Below, in pieces: positions 50,436 through 59,546 of a stretch of 64,000 bases of DNA. Position 1 is the first letter of the stretch. The number at the start of each line of letters is the position of its first letter. A model generated the notes under the pieces. That model made no database searches, was not told the DNA's origin, and worked only from the letters and a program-made list of their open reading frames with translations. The position numbers and the translations under genes were made by a program. The stretch is from Bacteroidales bacterium (GTDB taxonomy: Bacteria > Bacteroidota > Bacteroidia > Bacteroidales > UBA932): contig JAFTCB010000042.1 in NCBI GenBank assembly GCA_017454905.1, positions 1 through 64,000 of the forward strand, written 5' to 3'.

Positions 50436-53036
50436 TCAGAGGTATTTGCCGGTGAGGCTGCCGGGGGTGGCGGCGACTTCCCGGGGTGTCCCGCTGGCGA
50501 TGATGCGCCCGCCCTGCAGGCCGCCGCCGGGGCCCATGTCAACAATATAGTCGGCGCTCCGGATGACGTCGAGGTCGTGCTCGATGACGATCACCGTGGC
50601 GCCCTGCGCGATCAGGTGGCGGAAGACGGCCATCAGCGTCCGCACGTCCAGCGGATGCAGGCCGATCGTGGGTTCGTCGAAGACGAAAATGCTGCCGCCC
50701 TGGGCGCGTCCCATTTCGCTGGCGAGCTTGAGGCGCTGCGCTTCGCCGCCGGAGAGGCTGGGGGTGGCTTCGCCCAGGGTGAGGTAGCCCAGGCCGAGGT
50801 CGTGGAGCACCTGCAGGCGGCTGCTCACCAGCGGCAGGTCGCTGCATTCCTGCATCGCTTCGTCGATGCTCATCGACATCAGTTCGGGCAGGGAGCAGGC
50901 GGGTCCGCCTTTCTTCTTGCGCGGGATCTTGTGGGCGATGCGGGCGTAGCGCGAGCCGCGGCAGTCGGGGCAGGGGATGTCCACGTCGGGCAGGAACTGC
51001 ACGTCCAGGCTGATGCTGCCGGTGCCGTCGCAGGTCGGGCAGCGCAGTGCGCCGGTGTTGTAGGAGAAGTCCCCGGCCTTGAATCCGCCGGCCTTCGCCT
51101 CTTCGGAGCGGGCGTACACCTTGCGCAACTCGTCATGGATGCCGGCGTAGGTGGCCACGGTCGAGCGGACGTTGATGCCGATCGGGGTGGCGTCGATGAG
51201 CTTGACCTGCGAGATGCCGGGGGCTTCCGCCGACAGCACGTGGGCGGGAAGCGGCTTGCCCGCGATGGCGGCCTGCAGGCCGGGAATGAGGCTTTCGAGG
51301 ATCATCGTCGTCTTGCCGGAGCCGGACACGCCCGTTACTACGGAGAGGCGCCCCTTCGGGAAACGGACTTCCAGCGGCTGCACGGTGTGGATGGCGCCGG
51401 TGCGCAGGGTGATCCCGCCTTCGGCGAAAAGCCCGGTTGCGCCGGGCGCTGCCGGTGCGGGATGATCCTCCCCGGCCTTTGCCCTTGTGTCATCCCCGGC
51501 TGTTTTTCCCCTGTCCTCCCCGGCTGTTTTTCCCCTGTCATCCCCGGCTGTTTTTCCCCTGTCATCCCCGGCTTGACCGGGGATCTCCAGGAACGGCCCG
51601 ATCTTGGAGACGGGATTGCTGCGGATGTCCGCGACGGTGCCCTGCGCGAGGACGGTCCCGCCGCCGGCGCCCGCATCCGGGCCCAGCTCGATGATCCAGT
51701 CCGCATGCGAGAGCACCTGGGTATCGTGGTCCACGAGGACCACGGAATTGCCGTCCGCCACAAGGTCGTCCATCACGCCGGTGAGACCCTCGAGGTTCGA
51801 GGGGTGCAGGCCGATGGACGGCTCGTCCAGCACATAGAGTACGCCCGTGGTGCGGTTGCGCACCGAGCGGGCCAGTTGCACGCGCTGGCGCTCGCCGGTC
51901 GAGAGGGTAGAGGCGGCACGGTCGAGGCTGAGATAGCTCAGCCCCAGGTCCACCAGCCGCTTGGCGGTGTCCTGGAAGGATTCGCAGATGCGTTCGGCCA
52001 TCGGCCGCATCGGCTCCGGCAGCGAGGCCGGCACGCCGTCCACCCAGACGATCAGCTCCTCGAGCGTCATCTTGCAGGCGTCCGCGAGGCTGATGCCGCG
52101 CAGGCGCGGTGCCCGGGCGGCGTCCGACAGGCGCGTGCCGCCGCAGTCGGGACAGGGATCCTGGCGCAGGAACTTCTCGACGCGCTTCATTCCCTTCTCG
52201 TCGGTGACCTTCGCGAGGGCGTTCTCCACAGAATAGACGGCGCTGTAGTAGGTGAAATCCATCTCGGCAAAGCCGTTGGTCTTCTCGTTCTTATAGATGA
52301 TGTGGCGCTTCTCGGCCGGGCCGTGGTAGACGATCTCTTTTTCTTCGGGGGTGAGGTCCCGGAAGGGGATGTCGGTCCGCACGCCCATCTCGCGGGCGAT
52401 GTCCTTCATCAGCGACCACATCAGCGAGCCCCAGGGAGCCACGGCGCCTTCGTCGATGGTCAGCGACTCGTCAGGCACGAGCGTGGATTCGTCCACGGTC
52501 CAGACGGTGCCGGTGCCGCCGCATTTCTTGCAGGCGCCCTGGCTGTTGAAGGCCAGCTCCTCCGCCCCGGGGGCGTAGAAATGCGCTCCGCAGATGGGAC
52601 AGACCAGTTCCTGCTCGGCGGCCACGGCGAGGGTGGGCTCGAGATAATGGCCGTTGGGGCAGCGGTGGCTGGACAGGCGGGAGAACATCAGGCGCAGGCT
52701 GTTGAGCAGTTCGGACATCGTGCCGAAGGTGCTGCGGATGCCGGGTACGCCGGGGCGCTGGTGCAGGGCCAGGGCGGCCGGCACATAGCGCACCTCGTCC
52801 ACCTGGGCGCGGCTGGCCTGCGTCATCCGGCGGCGGGTGTAGGTGGAGAGGGACTCCAGATAGCGCCGGGAGCCTTCGGCGTACAGTACGCCGAGGGCGA
52901 GCGAAGACTTCCCGGAGCCGGACACGCCGGCGATGCCGACGATCTTGCCGAGCGGGATGTCGACGTCTATATTCTTGAGATTGTGCGCACGGGCCCCGCG
53001 CACCTCGATCTTGTCGGGAGATTTCTGGGATTGCAT
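50436..53036 (-). CDS. UvrA paralogue (short UvrA2-type ABC ATPase)
   Basis: This 866-residue protein has the two-ATPase layout of UvrA. Walker A motifs are GVSGSGKSS at 37-45 and GVSGSGKTTM in the second half; signatures are LSTGERQR and LSGGEAQRL; zinc-binding cysteines occur in CPICGAHF...CKKCGGTG and CPTCDGTG...CPDCRGS. It is shorter than canonical UvrA (about 940), and the region that binds UvrB looks reduced, so it is probably a UvrA2-type protein for DNA-damage tolerance or drug resistance. Residues about 484-517, between the ATPases, are encoded by a tandem repeat. A -7 box ends four bases before the ATG. Confidence 0.88.
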   Translation of the reverse strand: MQSQKSPDKIEVRGARAHNLKNIDVDIPLGKIVGIAGVSGSGKSSLALGVLYAEGSRRYLESLSTYTRRRMTQASRAQVDEVRYVPAALALHQRPGVPGIRSTFGTMSELLNSLRLMFSRLSSHRCPNGHYLEPTLAVAAEQELVCPICGAHFYAPGAEELAFNSQGACKKCGGTGTVWTVDESTLVPDESLTIDEGAVAPWGSLMWSLMKDIAREMGVRTDIPFRDLTPEEKEIVYHGPAEKRHIIYKNEKTNGFAEMDFTYYSAVYSVENALAKVTDEKGMKRVEKFLRQDPCPDCGGTRLSDAARAPRLRGISLADACKMTLEELIVWVDGVPASLPEPMRPMAERICESFQDTAKRLVDLGLSYLSLDRAASTLSTGERQRVQLARSVRNRTTGVLYVLDEPSIGLHPSNLEGLTGVMDDLVADGNSVVLVDHDTQVLSHADWIIELGPDAGAGGGTVLAQGTVADIRSNPVSKIGPFLEIPGQAGDDRGKTAGDDRGKTAGEDRGKTAGDDTRAKAGEDHPAPAAPGATGLFAEGGITLRTGAIHTVQPLEVRFPKGRLSVVTGVSGSGKTTMILESLIPGLQAAIAGKPLPAHVLSAEAPGISQVKLIDATPIGINVRSTVATYAGIHDELRKVYARSEEAKAGGFKAGDFSYNTGALRCPTCDGTGSISLDVQFLPDVDIPCPDCRGSRYARIAHKIPRKKKGGPACSLPELMSMSIDEAMQECSDLPLVSSRLQVLHDLGLGYLTLGEATPSLSGGEAQRLKLASEMGRAQGGSIFVFDEPTIGLHPLDVRTLMAVFRHLIAQGATVIVIEHDLDVIRSADYIVDMGPGGGLQGGRIIASGTPREVAATPGSLTGKYL
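51488..51584. repeat. 24-bp tandem repeat with REP-like palindrome inside the uvrA-like gene
   Basis: Three full 24-bp units (51488-51511, 51512-51535, 51536-51559; one base differs in the second) are followed by a partial unit at 51560-51573 that runs into a palindrome (ATCCCCGG, five bases, CCGGGGAT at 51564-51584). Because the unit is a multiple of three it stays in frame and encodes repeats of GDDRGKTA. The palindromic part, with peptide IPGQAGDD, resembles intergenic REP-like elements. Confidence 0.9.
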
Positions 53037-53040
53037 CCTG

Positions 53041-53048
53041 CAAAGATA
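53041..53048 (-). promoter_or_regulatory. -7 promoter box (TATCTTTG) of the uvrA-like operon
   Basis: Matches TAnnTTTG. Four bases (CAGG) separate it from the ATG at 53036; an in-frame ATG further upstream is therefore unlikely to be used. Confidence 0.65.
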
Positions 53049-53132
53049 CGGATAATTTCGTTCCCGTCTGCAAACTCTTCCCGTCCTGTTGTTACCCGTG
53101 CAACCCGGGAAAGGGAATTCTGAAAAAGTGTT

Positions 53133-53140
53133 TATCTTTG
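53133..53140 (+). promoter_or_regulatory. -7 promoter box (TATCTTTG) of the acetyltransferase gene
   Basis: Matches TAnnTTTG, five bases ahead of the ATG at 53146. Confidence 0.65.
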
Positions 53141-53145
53141 CCGGT

Positions 53146-53658
53146 ATGAACGACCGATCCAATCAGCGGCGGGTCCGGCCCGCCACCGAAGCCGATATCC
53201 CCGTCATCCTGGAAGTGATGGAGGCGGCGCGGGGCATCATGCGCGCCTCGGGCAATGTCCACCAGTGGGCGGCGGGCTATCCCGGCGCGGAGCATATCGC
53301 CGCCGACATCGCCCGCGGAGGCGCCTTCGTCATCCAGGACGGAGAGGCTGTGTCCGCGTATTTCGCCTTCCTGCCCTCGCCGGAGCCGACCTACGGGCGC
53401 ATCTATGACGGAGCCTGGCTCGACGATTCGCGTCCCTACCACGTCATCCACCGGATCGCCGGCAAGCCCGATGCCCACGGGATCTTCCGGACCATCATGG
53501 AGTTTGCCTTCCGTCACGACTGCAACATCCGTATCGACACCCATCGGGACAATACCATCATGCAGCACAACATCCTCAAGCACGGTTTCTCGTACTGCGG
53601 GATCATTCTGCTGGCGGACGGCGCCGAGCGGCTGGCCTACCAGCGGGTCGATGCGTGA
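53146..53658 (+). CDS. GNAT-family acetyltransferase
   Basis: This 170-residue protein has the GNAT layout. The N-terminal RPATEADIPVILEVMEAARG is typical of motif C/D, and the C-terminal part FAFRHDCNIRIDTHRDNTIMQHNILKHGFSY, here only outlined, carries the usual Asn/His and Gly-Phe end of the acetyl-CoA fold. The classical RxxGxG/A loop is not clear. The acceptor molecule is unknown. The start at 53146 was set by the -7 box. The gene is divergent from the uvrA-like gene. Confidence 0.75.
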   Translation: MNDRSNQRRVRPATEADIPVILEVMEAARGIMRASGNVHQWAAGYPGAEHIAADIARGGAFVIQDGEAVSAYFAFLPSPEPTYGRIYDGAWLDDSRPYHVIHRIAGKPDAHGIFRTIMEFAFRHDCNIRIDTHRDNTIMQHNILKHGFSYCGIILLADGAERLAYQRVDA

Positions 53659-53703
53659 GGGGAATACGGATTCGAAAAAAGTCGGAAAAAATCGAAAAAG
53701 CAG

Positions 53704-53711
53704 TAACTTTA
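53704..53711 (+). promoter_or_regulatory. -7 promoter box (TAACTTTA) of the esterase gene
   Basis: One mismatch to TAnnTTTG. Five bases (CCAGC) separate it from the ATG at 53717. Confidence 0.55.
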
Positions 53712-53716
53712 CCAGC

Positions 53717-54529
53717 ATGATGAACCGAATCCACCGCTTCTTGCCGCTCGCTCTGGCGGCGCTCCTGCTGACCGCCCTGCGCCCGGCGGCGGCCCAGACC
53801 ACCTTTGCGGTTAATGTTTCCGACGACGGGCAGGCCACGCTGACCGCTTTCCTGCCCGAGCACCCCGACGGGCGGGCCATTCTGGCCTTCCCCGGCGGAG
53901 GCTACCGGCAGACCAGCATCGGCAACAACGCCCAGTGGGCCCCGCTCTACAACAGCCTGGGCATCAGCTATTTTATCCTGAAATACCGGATGCCGGAAGG
54001 CCATCCGGAGCAGACCACGCTCGCCGATGCCGAAGCCGCGATGCGCCTGATCCGGGACAATGCCCGCGCGTGGGGCGTGGATCCTGCGAAAATCGGCGTG
54101 ATGGGCACCTCGGCCGGCGGGCACCTGGCCACCACGATGGCTACCTCCGCACCGGAGCCGCTGCGCCCCGCGTTCCAGATCCTTTTCTACCCGGTCATCA
54201 CCTTCGGCGAAGGCTGCCACAAGGGCTCCCGGGACAACTTCCTGGGAGAGCGGGCATCCGATCCCGCGCAGGTCGGGCGCTATTCCTCGGAGAAGCAGGT
54301 CACGGCCGCCACGCCGCCGGCCATCATCTTCGCCAACAGCGACGACCGCGGCGTCCCGCCCGAGTGGAATGCGGCGGCCTATTATATCGCCATGACGAAG
54401 CAGGGCTGCAGCGCCAGCCTGCACATCTACCCGGAGGGCGGCCACGGCTGGACCTTCGCCTCCGCCTACCGCTACCACGACCAGGCGGTGGAGGAACTGA
54501 CGGCCTGGCTGGCGACGCTCCAGCTGTAG
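53717..54529 (+). CDS. secreted alpha/beta-hydrolase (esterase/lipase family)
   Basis: This 270-residue protein has a signal peptide (cut after AAAQ, about residue 27) and an alpha/beta-hydrolase fold of the carbohydrate-esterase/BD-FAE type. The oxyanion segment is AFPGGGYRQ, the nucleophile is Ser132 in GTSAGGH, the acid is the Asp in ANSDDRGVP, and the histidine lies in YPEGGHGW. It probably removes acetyl or feruloyl groups from plant polysaccharides in the periplasm, by analogy to the family. It is monocistronic. Confidence 0.85.
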   Translation: MMNRIHRFLPLALAALLLTALRPAAAQTTFAVNVSDDGQATLTAFLPEHPDGRAILAFPGGGYRQTSIGNNAQWAPLYNSLGISYFILKYRMPEGHPEQTTLADAEAAMRLIRDNARAWGVDPAKIGVMGTSAGGHLATTMATSAPEPLRPAFQILFYPVITFGEGCHKGSRDNFLGERASDPAQVGRYSSEKQVTAATPPAIIFANSDDRGVPPEWNAAAYYIAMTKQGCSASLHIYPEGGHGWTFASAYRYHDQAVEELTAWLATLQL

Positions 54530-54584
54530 TTTTTCTCAAAGAGAGCCTCTTTCCCGGCCCTGGTCGCCGGGGCACGTTTTTGGG

Positions 54585-56408
54585 TTAACTGTGGCTGTCC
54601 AGGACTTCCGCGATATCGCGCACGGGGCGGTCGGCGGCGCGCACGAAAGTGGCGAGGCACAGCGGGCAGCCGGTGACGATTTCCGAAGGATTCTCCACCG
54701 TGAGGTTGTCCAGGGCGTTCTGGACCATCGGCCGGCGCTGTTCGAAACTGAGCGTGAGGCTGCCCAGCGACCCGCCGCAGCAGATGCTCTCGGCGTGGTG
54801 CTTGCCGGCTTCGATGACTTCGCCGGCGGCGGCGAGGGCTGCACGCGGCTCATCGTAAATGCCGCAGCCGCGTCCCAGTTCGCAGGGGTCATGCCAGACG
54901 AGCTTCAACCCGTCTTCGCGCTGCACCTGCAGCTTGCCCGCGGCGATCAGTTCCTGGAAAAAGACGCTGTGATGCACCACCCGGATGCCTTCCAGGGCAT
55001 ATTCCTCCTTGAAGATCCGGTAGCAGATCGGGCAGGAGAGCAGCAGGGTATCGCAGCCGCTGGCGCGGATGATTTCGAGGTTTTTGGCGATCAGCTCGCG
55101 GGCCTGCTCCGAGCGTCCGGCCATCATCAGCGGCCGGCCGCAGCACAGCCCGCCGTCCGGATCCATCATCTGCCAGCGCACCCCGGCCTTGTCCAGCAGG
55201 GAAGTGGTCGCGCGGCGGATCGAAGGCGTGAGCTGGGTCATGCACCCGGCGAAATACAGCACGCCGCCGGACTCGCCGCCGGCCCCGTTCACGACGGCGG
55301 AAGCCATCGGACGGACATTGATCCCGGCAAAAGAGGGGGAGAGGGCATACTTGCGCCGCTCACGCTGCGCCACGCGCAGCTCCGGCCCCTGGGCGCCCAC
55401 CTGGCAGACGGCGGTACACTTGCCGCAGAGCAGGCATTTGTCGGAGATCTCCTCGATGCGGCGCTCGTTGCCGCGGCGCAGCTGCCGGTTCAGGTAGACC
55501 GTACAGTCCTTGCAGTTCGCCTTGCGCACGCTCATCGGGCAGGCGTCGATGCACACGCCGCAGCCCGGGCAGGAATAGACTTCCAACAGGGCGAAACCCT
55601 TGCGCGGATGGCGGATGCGGATGCCGGCGTTGCGCATCGGGATCAGCAGCATCTCCGCGGGGATGTGCATGTAGCGGGTGAACGGCAGCACGCACATGAA
55701 GACGCACAGGGCGATCGAATACGCCCACCAGGTCGGCAGGGCGTTGAGGTCGTTGCCGAGGAACTGGCGGAAAACCCAGTTCGTCGGAATCGTGAGGAAG
55801 CTGCCGCCGCTGATGTGGGCAGTGAAGCTCTCCGCCAGCAGGCGCAGCGGGAAGATGGCCCACAGGGAATACAGACCCACCTGGTCCAGCAGGCTCAGGC
55901 GTGTGGTGCGCCGCATCCCGACGATGCGCGAAGCGAAGCGCTTGATGATCGCGATCGCGATGCCGCTGAGGATCATCAGCAGGAAAAAGTCCATCAGGAA
56001 CATCAGCAGCGAGCCCTGGATGGTCGACTCCGTCTCCGCGACGAAATAGTTGAAGAAGATCGGGTAGTAGAAAAGGTGGATGCGCTCCGGCACGAAGAGC
56101 ATCACTTCCAGGTGGCCCAGCAGGATGATCATGAACCAGCCGAAGGCGATGCTGGAGTGCATGAAACCCAGGACCCGGTTGCGCTTCCACAACTTGACAT
56201 GGATCAGGCAGTTGAGGAAGATGTCCCGGATGTTTATCCAGATGTATTTCGGGGTGATCAGCGACACCAGGAAGCGCTTGCGGTCCGCCTTGGGCAGCTG
56301 CGCGATCACGCGGATCATGGCGATGAGGCAGTAGCCCAGCACGAAGGCCATCCCGATGAGGAAGGGGATGACGAAGGGGTCGAAATGACTGGCAATACGT
56401 TCTCTCAT
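54585..56408 (-). CDS. membrane-bound Hdr-like subunit: cytochrome-b-type domain fused to Fe-S/CCG domains
   Basis: This 607-residue protein has six membrane helices (about 10-275), then a dicluster ferredoxin region (CPGCGVCIDACPM and CLLCGKCTAVC) and two CCG-type cysteine domains (GGLCCGRPL and ESICCGGSL). The layout equals a fusion of a DsrM/HmeC-type membrane subunit with a DsrK/HdrD-type catalytic subunit, which links quinones to a cytoplasmic thiol or disulfide reaction. Its ATG overlaps the stop of the ferredoxin-like gene (ATGA). It is the last gene of a five-gene redox operon. Confidence 0.85.
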   Translation of the reverse strand: MRERIASHFDPFVIPFLIGMAFVLGYCLIAMIRVIAQLPKADRKRFLVSLITPKYIWINIRDIFLNCLIHVKLWKRNRVLGFMHSSIAFGWFMIILLGHLEVMLFVPERIHLFYYPIFFNYFVAETESTIQGSLLMFLMDFFLLMILSGIAIAIIKRFASRIVGMRRTTRLSLLDQVGLYSLWAIFPLRLLAESFTAHISGGSFLTIPTNWVFRQFLGNDLNALPTWWAYSIALCVFMCVLPFTRYMHIPAEMLLIPMRNAGIRIRHPRKGFALLEVYSCPGCGVCIDACPMSVRKANCKDCTVYLNRQLRRGNERRIEEISDKCLLCGKCTAVCQVGAQGPELRVAQRERRKYALSPSFAGINVRPMASAVVNGAGGESGGVLYFAGCMTQLTPSIRRATTSLLDKAGVRWQMMDPDGGLCCGRPLMMAGRSEQARELIAKNLEIIRASGCDTLLLSCPICYRIFKEEYALEGIRVVHHSVFFQELIAAGKLQVQREDGLKLVWHDPCELGRGCGIYDEPRAALAAAGEVIEAGKHHAESICCGGSLGSLTLSFEQRRPMVQNALDNLTVENPSEIVTGCPLCLATFVRAADRPVRDIAEVLDSHS

Positions 56409-56743
56409 CGTACGACCTCCCCCTTGCGGTTCAGGCGGCAAAGCGTCAGGATGAGATGCCGCGTGTTGATGCCCCGCGGACAGACCATGGTGCACTTGCC
56501 GCAAAGCATGCAGCGCGACAGCATGGCGTCCACTTCATCGTCCCGGCCGCGTTGCAGGCCGAGAATGACTTTGCGTACGCTCATCCCCGACCAGGGCGCC
56601 GCCGTGCAGGTGGCACTGCAGCTGCCGCAGCCGATGCAGGTGAGGGCATCGGGCTCCAGGCGCACGAGCCGGTCATAACGGGCGTGGTCCACGGTGTCCA
56701 GGTTGACGGCCGAACTGGGGCTGAGCTTGAATCCGAAATCCAT
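56405..56743 (-). CDS. HdrC-like 4Fe-4S dicluster protein (small)
   Basis: This 112-residue protein carries two [4Fe-4S] motifs, CIGCGSCSATC and CMLCGKCTMVCPRG, as in HdrC. It should pass electrons between the flavoprotein encoded just upstream and the membrane subunit just downstream. It overlaps the downstream gene by four bases and lies three bases behind the flavoprotein gene. A second, longer HdrC-like gene starts the operon. Confidence 0.88.
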   Translation of the reverse strand: MDFGFKLSPSSAVNLDTVDHARYDRLVRLEPDALTCIGCGSCSATCTAAPWSGMSVRKVILGLQRGRDDEVDAMLSRCMLCGKCTMVCPRGINTRHLILTLCRLNRKGEVVR

Positions 56744-56746
56744 CCT

Positions 56747-57769
56747 TTATCCGCGTTTGCTTAAATACTGGTGAATGGCGAGGGCGGCACTGCGTGCTTC
56801 TGCGAGCGTTTCCGGGACGGTCTTGGCGCCGGTGCACGCACCGGCGAAAAAGACGCCGGGCCGCGAGGACTCCGTGATGGAAGCCACGTTGTCGCGGCTC
56901 TTCAGGAAGCCGTCGTCGTCCACGGCCACACCGATCTCGCGGGCGTAGTGCTGCGCGTCGGGATTGCAGACGATGCCGGCCATCAGCACGAGCAGGTCCA
57001 GGGTAACCTTGACCGGCTTGCCGTTGAGGGTGTCCTCCGCCTTGACGACCACGCGGCCGTCGATGGCTTCGCCTACCTCCGAGACACGGCCGCGGATGAA
57101 GTGGATCCCGTGGTCGCGCTGGGCCTTGATGTAGAAGTCCTCGTATTTCTTGCCGAACAGGCGCAGGTCCATGTAGAAGCAATAGACCTCCGCGTCCGGG
57201 AATTCTTCCTTGATCTCGATGGCCTGCTTGATGGCGGTGATGCAGCAGACCTTGGAGCACTGGGTGTTGCCGGCTTTGATGTCGCGCGAACCCACGCAGT
57301 GCACGAAGCCCATGGCTTTCGGGTTGTGGATCCGGGCGTCATGGCGGGTGTTGAACCACTGCTCCAGGTCCCGGTTGGTGATCACCCGTTCATAGATGCC
57401 GTAGCCGTATTCTTCTTTTTTCGAAGCGTCGAAGAGGTGGAAGCCCGTGGCGAAGAGCACGGCCTGGCAGATCAGGATGTTGCCGTCGGAGAGCACGAGG
57501 CTGTAGCCGTCCTTGAGGCGGTTGATGCTGAGGATCTCGGTGCTCGTCATCGTGCGGACCTTGGCGGTCTGCGCTTCGAGGGACTGCACAAGATCTGCGG
57601 CCGGACTCATGTCCGGGAAGAGGCGGTTCCATTCGGCCACATGGCCGCCGGTCACGGGGGCTTTCTCGATCAGGATGGGCTTGTAGCCCAGGGCGCTCAG
57701 CTGGCGGGCGGCTTCCAGTCCGGCGATGCCGGCGCCAATGATGGCGATGACGGGGGTGCGGTTGACCAT
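56747..57769 (-). CDS. HdrA-like FAD protein
   Basis: This 340-residue protein begins with an FAD-binding Rossmann motif (IIGAGIAGLEAARQL) and is homologous to HdrA/QmoA. The segment QCSKVCCITAIKQAIEIK contains the cysteines typical of the HdrA flavin/Fe-S core. It is shorter than methanogen HdrA, without the extra ferredoxin domains, more like QmoA-type proteins. It lies three bases behind the HdrB-like gene. The physiological electron partners are unknown. Confidence 0.88.
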   Translation of the reverse strand: MVNRTPVIAIIGAGIAGLEAARQLSALGYKPILIEKAPVTGGHVAEWNRLFPDMSPAADLVQSLEAQTAKVRTMTSTEILSINRLKDGYSLVLSDGNILICQAVLFATGFHLFDASKKEEYGYGIYERVITNRDLEQWFNTRHDARIHNPKAMGFVHCVGSRDIKAGNTQCSKVCCITAIKQAIEIKEEFPDAEVYCFYMDLRLFGKKYEDFYIKAQRDHGIHFIRGRVSEVGEAIDGRVVVKAEDTLNGKPVKVTLDLLVLMAGIVCNPDAQHYAREIGVAVDDDGFLKSRDNVASITESSRPGVFFAGACTGAKTVPETLAEARSAALAIHQYLSKRG

Positions 57770-57772
57770 AGG

Positions 57773-58843
57773 CTAACAGCATTTGAGGGACGTGGGAAGT
57801 CCCGGGGTCATGATTTTCTTTTCGTCCATCCCGAGGTATTTGCGGGCAGGATCATAGGGAATGCCGATCTTGTCGAGGAGCGGCTCCACGGCCACCTGGT
57901 GCACCTGCAGGCCGAGGTCCCAGGGGTCCACGCCGAGCACCAGGCCGGCGAGTTCCTCGTAGGTCAGGGCCGGGATACCGTAGCCGTTCTGTCCGTAGGT
58001 CTTGCCGTTCATCTCGGAGATGACGTACTGCCAGCGGTCCAGGAAATACGGGCAGCCGGGGCAGTTGGTAATGATCATGTCCGGGTGGTAGGGCTCCATC
58101 GATTCGAACTTCTTGTGCGTGTTGGAGAGGGAATAGCCGCGGTTTGCCTTGACGAAATACTGCCGGAACCCGAATCCGCAGCAGTGGCGGCGCTCCGGGT
58201 AGTCGATCACCTGGCCGCCCCAGGCCTCGGCCATGCCGCTGAGTACGCAGGGGTATTCGGCGCCGCCCACACCCTTGTGGGGGAACATCTTGGAGTAGTG
58301 GCAGCCGATGTGCTCGACGATGCGCAGGGGTTCTCCGGTGGCGCGGTGGACCAGCTGGAACTGGGCCCGCTCGGCAATCTCTCCGCGCAGCTTGTACATC
58401 AGGTCGCTGGCGTGCGCCACGTATTTGGGCTTGTTGAACTCGCGGCGGCAGGCCTTCCAGAGGTCCTCGCGGATCCTTGCTTCGAGCTCGGGGAACTCGC
58501 GCCAAGTCTCCAGGATCTCGGTGTAGTTGCCGAAGGAGGTGATGCAGGAGGTCACGAGGTTGTCGTAGCCGGCCTCGGTCATCAGGGCGAACTGGCGCGC
58601 CACGACGGTCATCGCCGTCTCCTGCGGGATGGTGTCGCAGTGGTAGGCGATCCCGGCGCAGGTGGTATGGTGCTCGGATTCGTAGATGTCCCTGCCCAGC
58701 ATGTCGCGGCAGATCTTCAGGAAATATTTTTCGGAGGCCGGGAAGAAATTCTGCCGGATGCAGCTCCGTACATAGAACCAGTGGTTGTCCGGAATCTCTT
58801 TCTGGTAGTCGGCCCAGATCTTCTGTTTGCCTTGGTAGATCAT
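57773..58843 (-). CDS. HdrB-like CCG-domain Fe-S protein
   Basis: This 356-residue protein matches the HdrB/CCG family that holds an unusual [4Fe-4S] cluster for disulfide chemistry. Visible cysteine motifs are HTTCAGIAYHC, HIGCHYSKMF, RRHCCGFGF and TNCPGCPYF. It would form the catalytic centre of a soluble HdrABC-like module. Its start is directly behind the stop of the HdrC-like gene, with no spacer, and it is followed after three bases by the HdrA-like gene. Confidence 0.87.
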   Translation of the reverse strand: MIYQGKQKIWADYQKEIPDNHWFYVRSCIRQNFFPASEKYFLKICRDMLGRDIYESEHHTTCAGIAYHCDTIPQETAMTVVARQFALMTEAGYDNLVTSCITSFGNYTEILETWREFPELEARIREDLWKACRREFNKPKYVAHASDLMYKLRGEIAERAQFQLVHRATGEPLRIVEHIGCHYSKMFPHKGVGGAEYPCVLSGMAEAWGGQVIDYPERRHCCGFGFRQYFVKANRGYSLSNTHKKFESMEPYHPDMIITNCPGCPYFLDRWQYVISEMNGKTYGQNGYGIPALTYEELAGLVLGVDPWDLGLQVHQVAVEPLLDKIGIPYDPARKYLGMDEKKIMTPGLPTSLKCC

Positions 58844-59542
58844 CTATTCGTTGTTGAAGTGCCCCACGGAGCAGTGCTCGTAGGTATATTTCGTGTATTC
58901 GTCGAAGTCCATGCCCAGTTCCTCGGCCTTTTCGCGCGAGGCGCGTTCCACGGCCTCGATGCGCTCGGTGCCGCCCGTGACGTCGAAGATGGCCTGGAGC
59001 TCGTCCAGGTCCTCCTGCGGGATGCGGCGCAGCACGCCGGGCCCCTTGCCTTCATAGTTGGCGCCGAGGCGGCCGTAGACCTCCTCCTTGTTGTCCATGA
59101 CCCATTTTGTGATGGGGCCGGCCTCCGGGTACTCCTCGCAGTCGAAGGTGCTCGGATGGATGCAGTAGCCGGTGTGGAGGATGTTTCCGGTGAGGCTTTT
59201 GGTCAGGGGCCAGAGCTGGCGGCCCTTCTCGGAGGCGGTGAACCAGCCGAGCTTCGCGGAGAGGTTGCGCAGGGCCATGATCACGAGCCCGGCGGCATTG
59301 CCGCGCGGACAGCGCGTCACGCAGGACATGCACTCGCCGCAGTACCAGATGGTCTCGCTCTTCAGGAGTGCCTCGATCTCCTCTTCGTTCTTGCGCTGGA
59401 CCGTGTCCACGATCTTGCGCGGGTCATATTTGTAGAACTCCGCAGCCGGGCAGATGGCCGTGCAGGTCCCGCAGTTGATGCAGGTCTTGAGACCTTCCTG
59501 GAAACGGTAGTCCTTGCAGAGTTCGTCGTAGAGCTTTCCCAT
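58844..59542 (-). CDS. HdrC-like 4Fe-4S dicluster protein (long)
   Basis: This 232-residue protein has two [4Fe-4S] motifs near the N-terminus, CINCGTCTAICPAAE and CGECMSCVTRCPRG, and a C-terminal helical extension that is longer than in classic HdrC. It is the first gene of the redox operon and starts four bases behind the nitroreductase gene, so the operon may be read from that gene's promoter. Together with the next two genes it forms a complete HdrCBA set. Confidence 0.87.
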   Translation of the reverse strand: MGKLYDELCKDYRFQEGLKTCINCGTCTAICPAAEFYKYDPRKIVDTVQRKNEEEIEALLKSETIWYCGECMSCVTRCPRGNAAGLVIMALRNLSAKLGWFTASEKGRQLWPLTKSLTGNILHTGYCIHPSTFDCEEYPEAGPITKWVMDNKEEVYGRLGANYEGKGPGVLRRIPQEDLDELQAIFDVTGGTERIEAVERASREKAEELGMDFDEYTKYTYEHCSVGHFNNE

Positions 59543-59546
59543 GCTG

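Noticed and set aside
51488..51584. Possible CRISPR array
   Set aside because: The 24-bp units are directly adjacent without spacers and are in frame within a gene.
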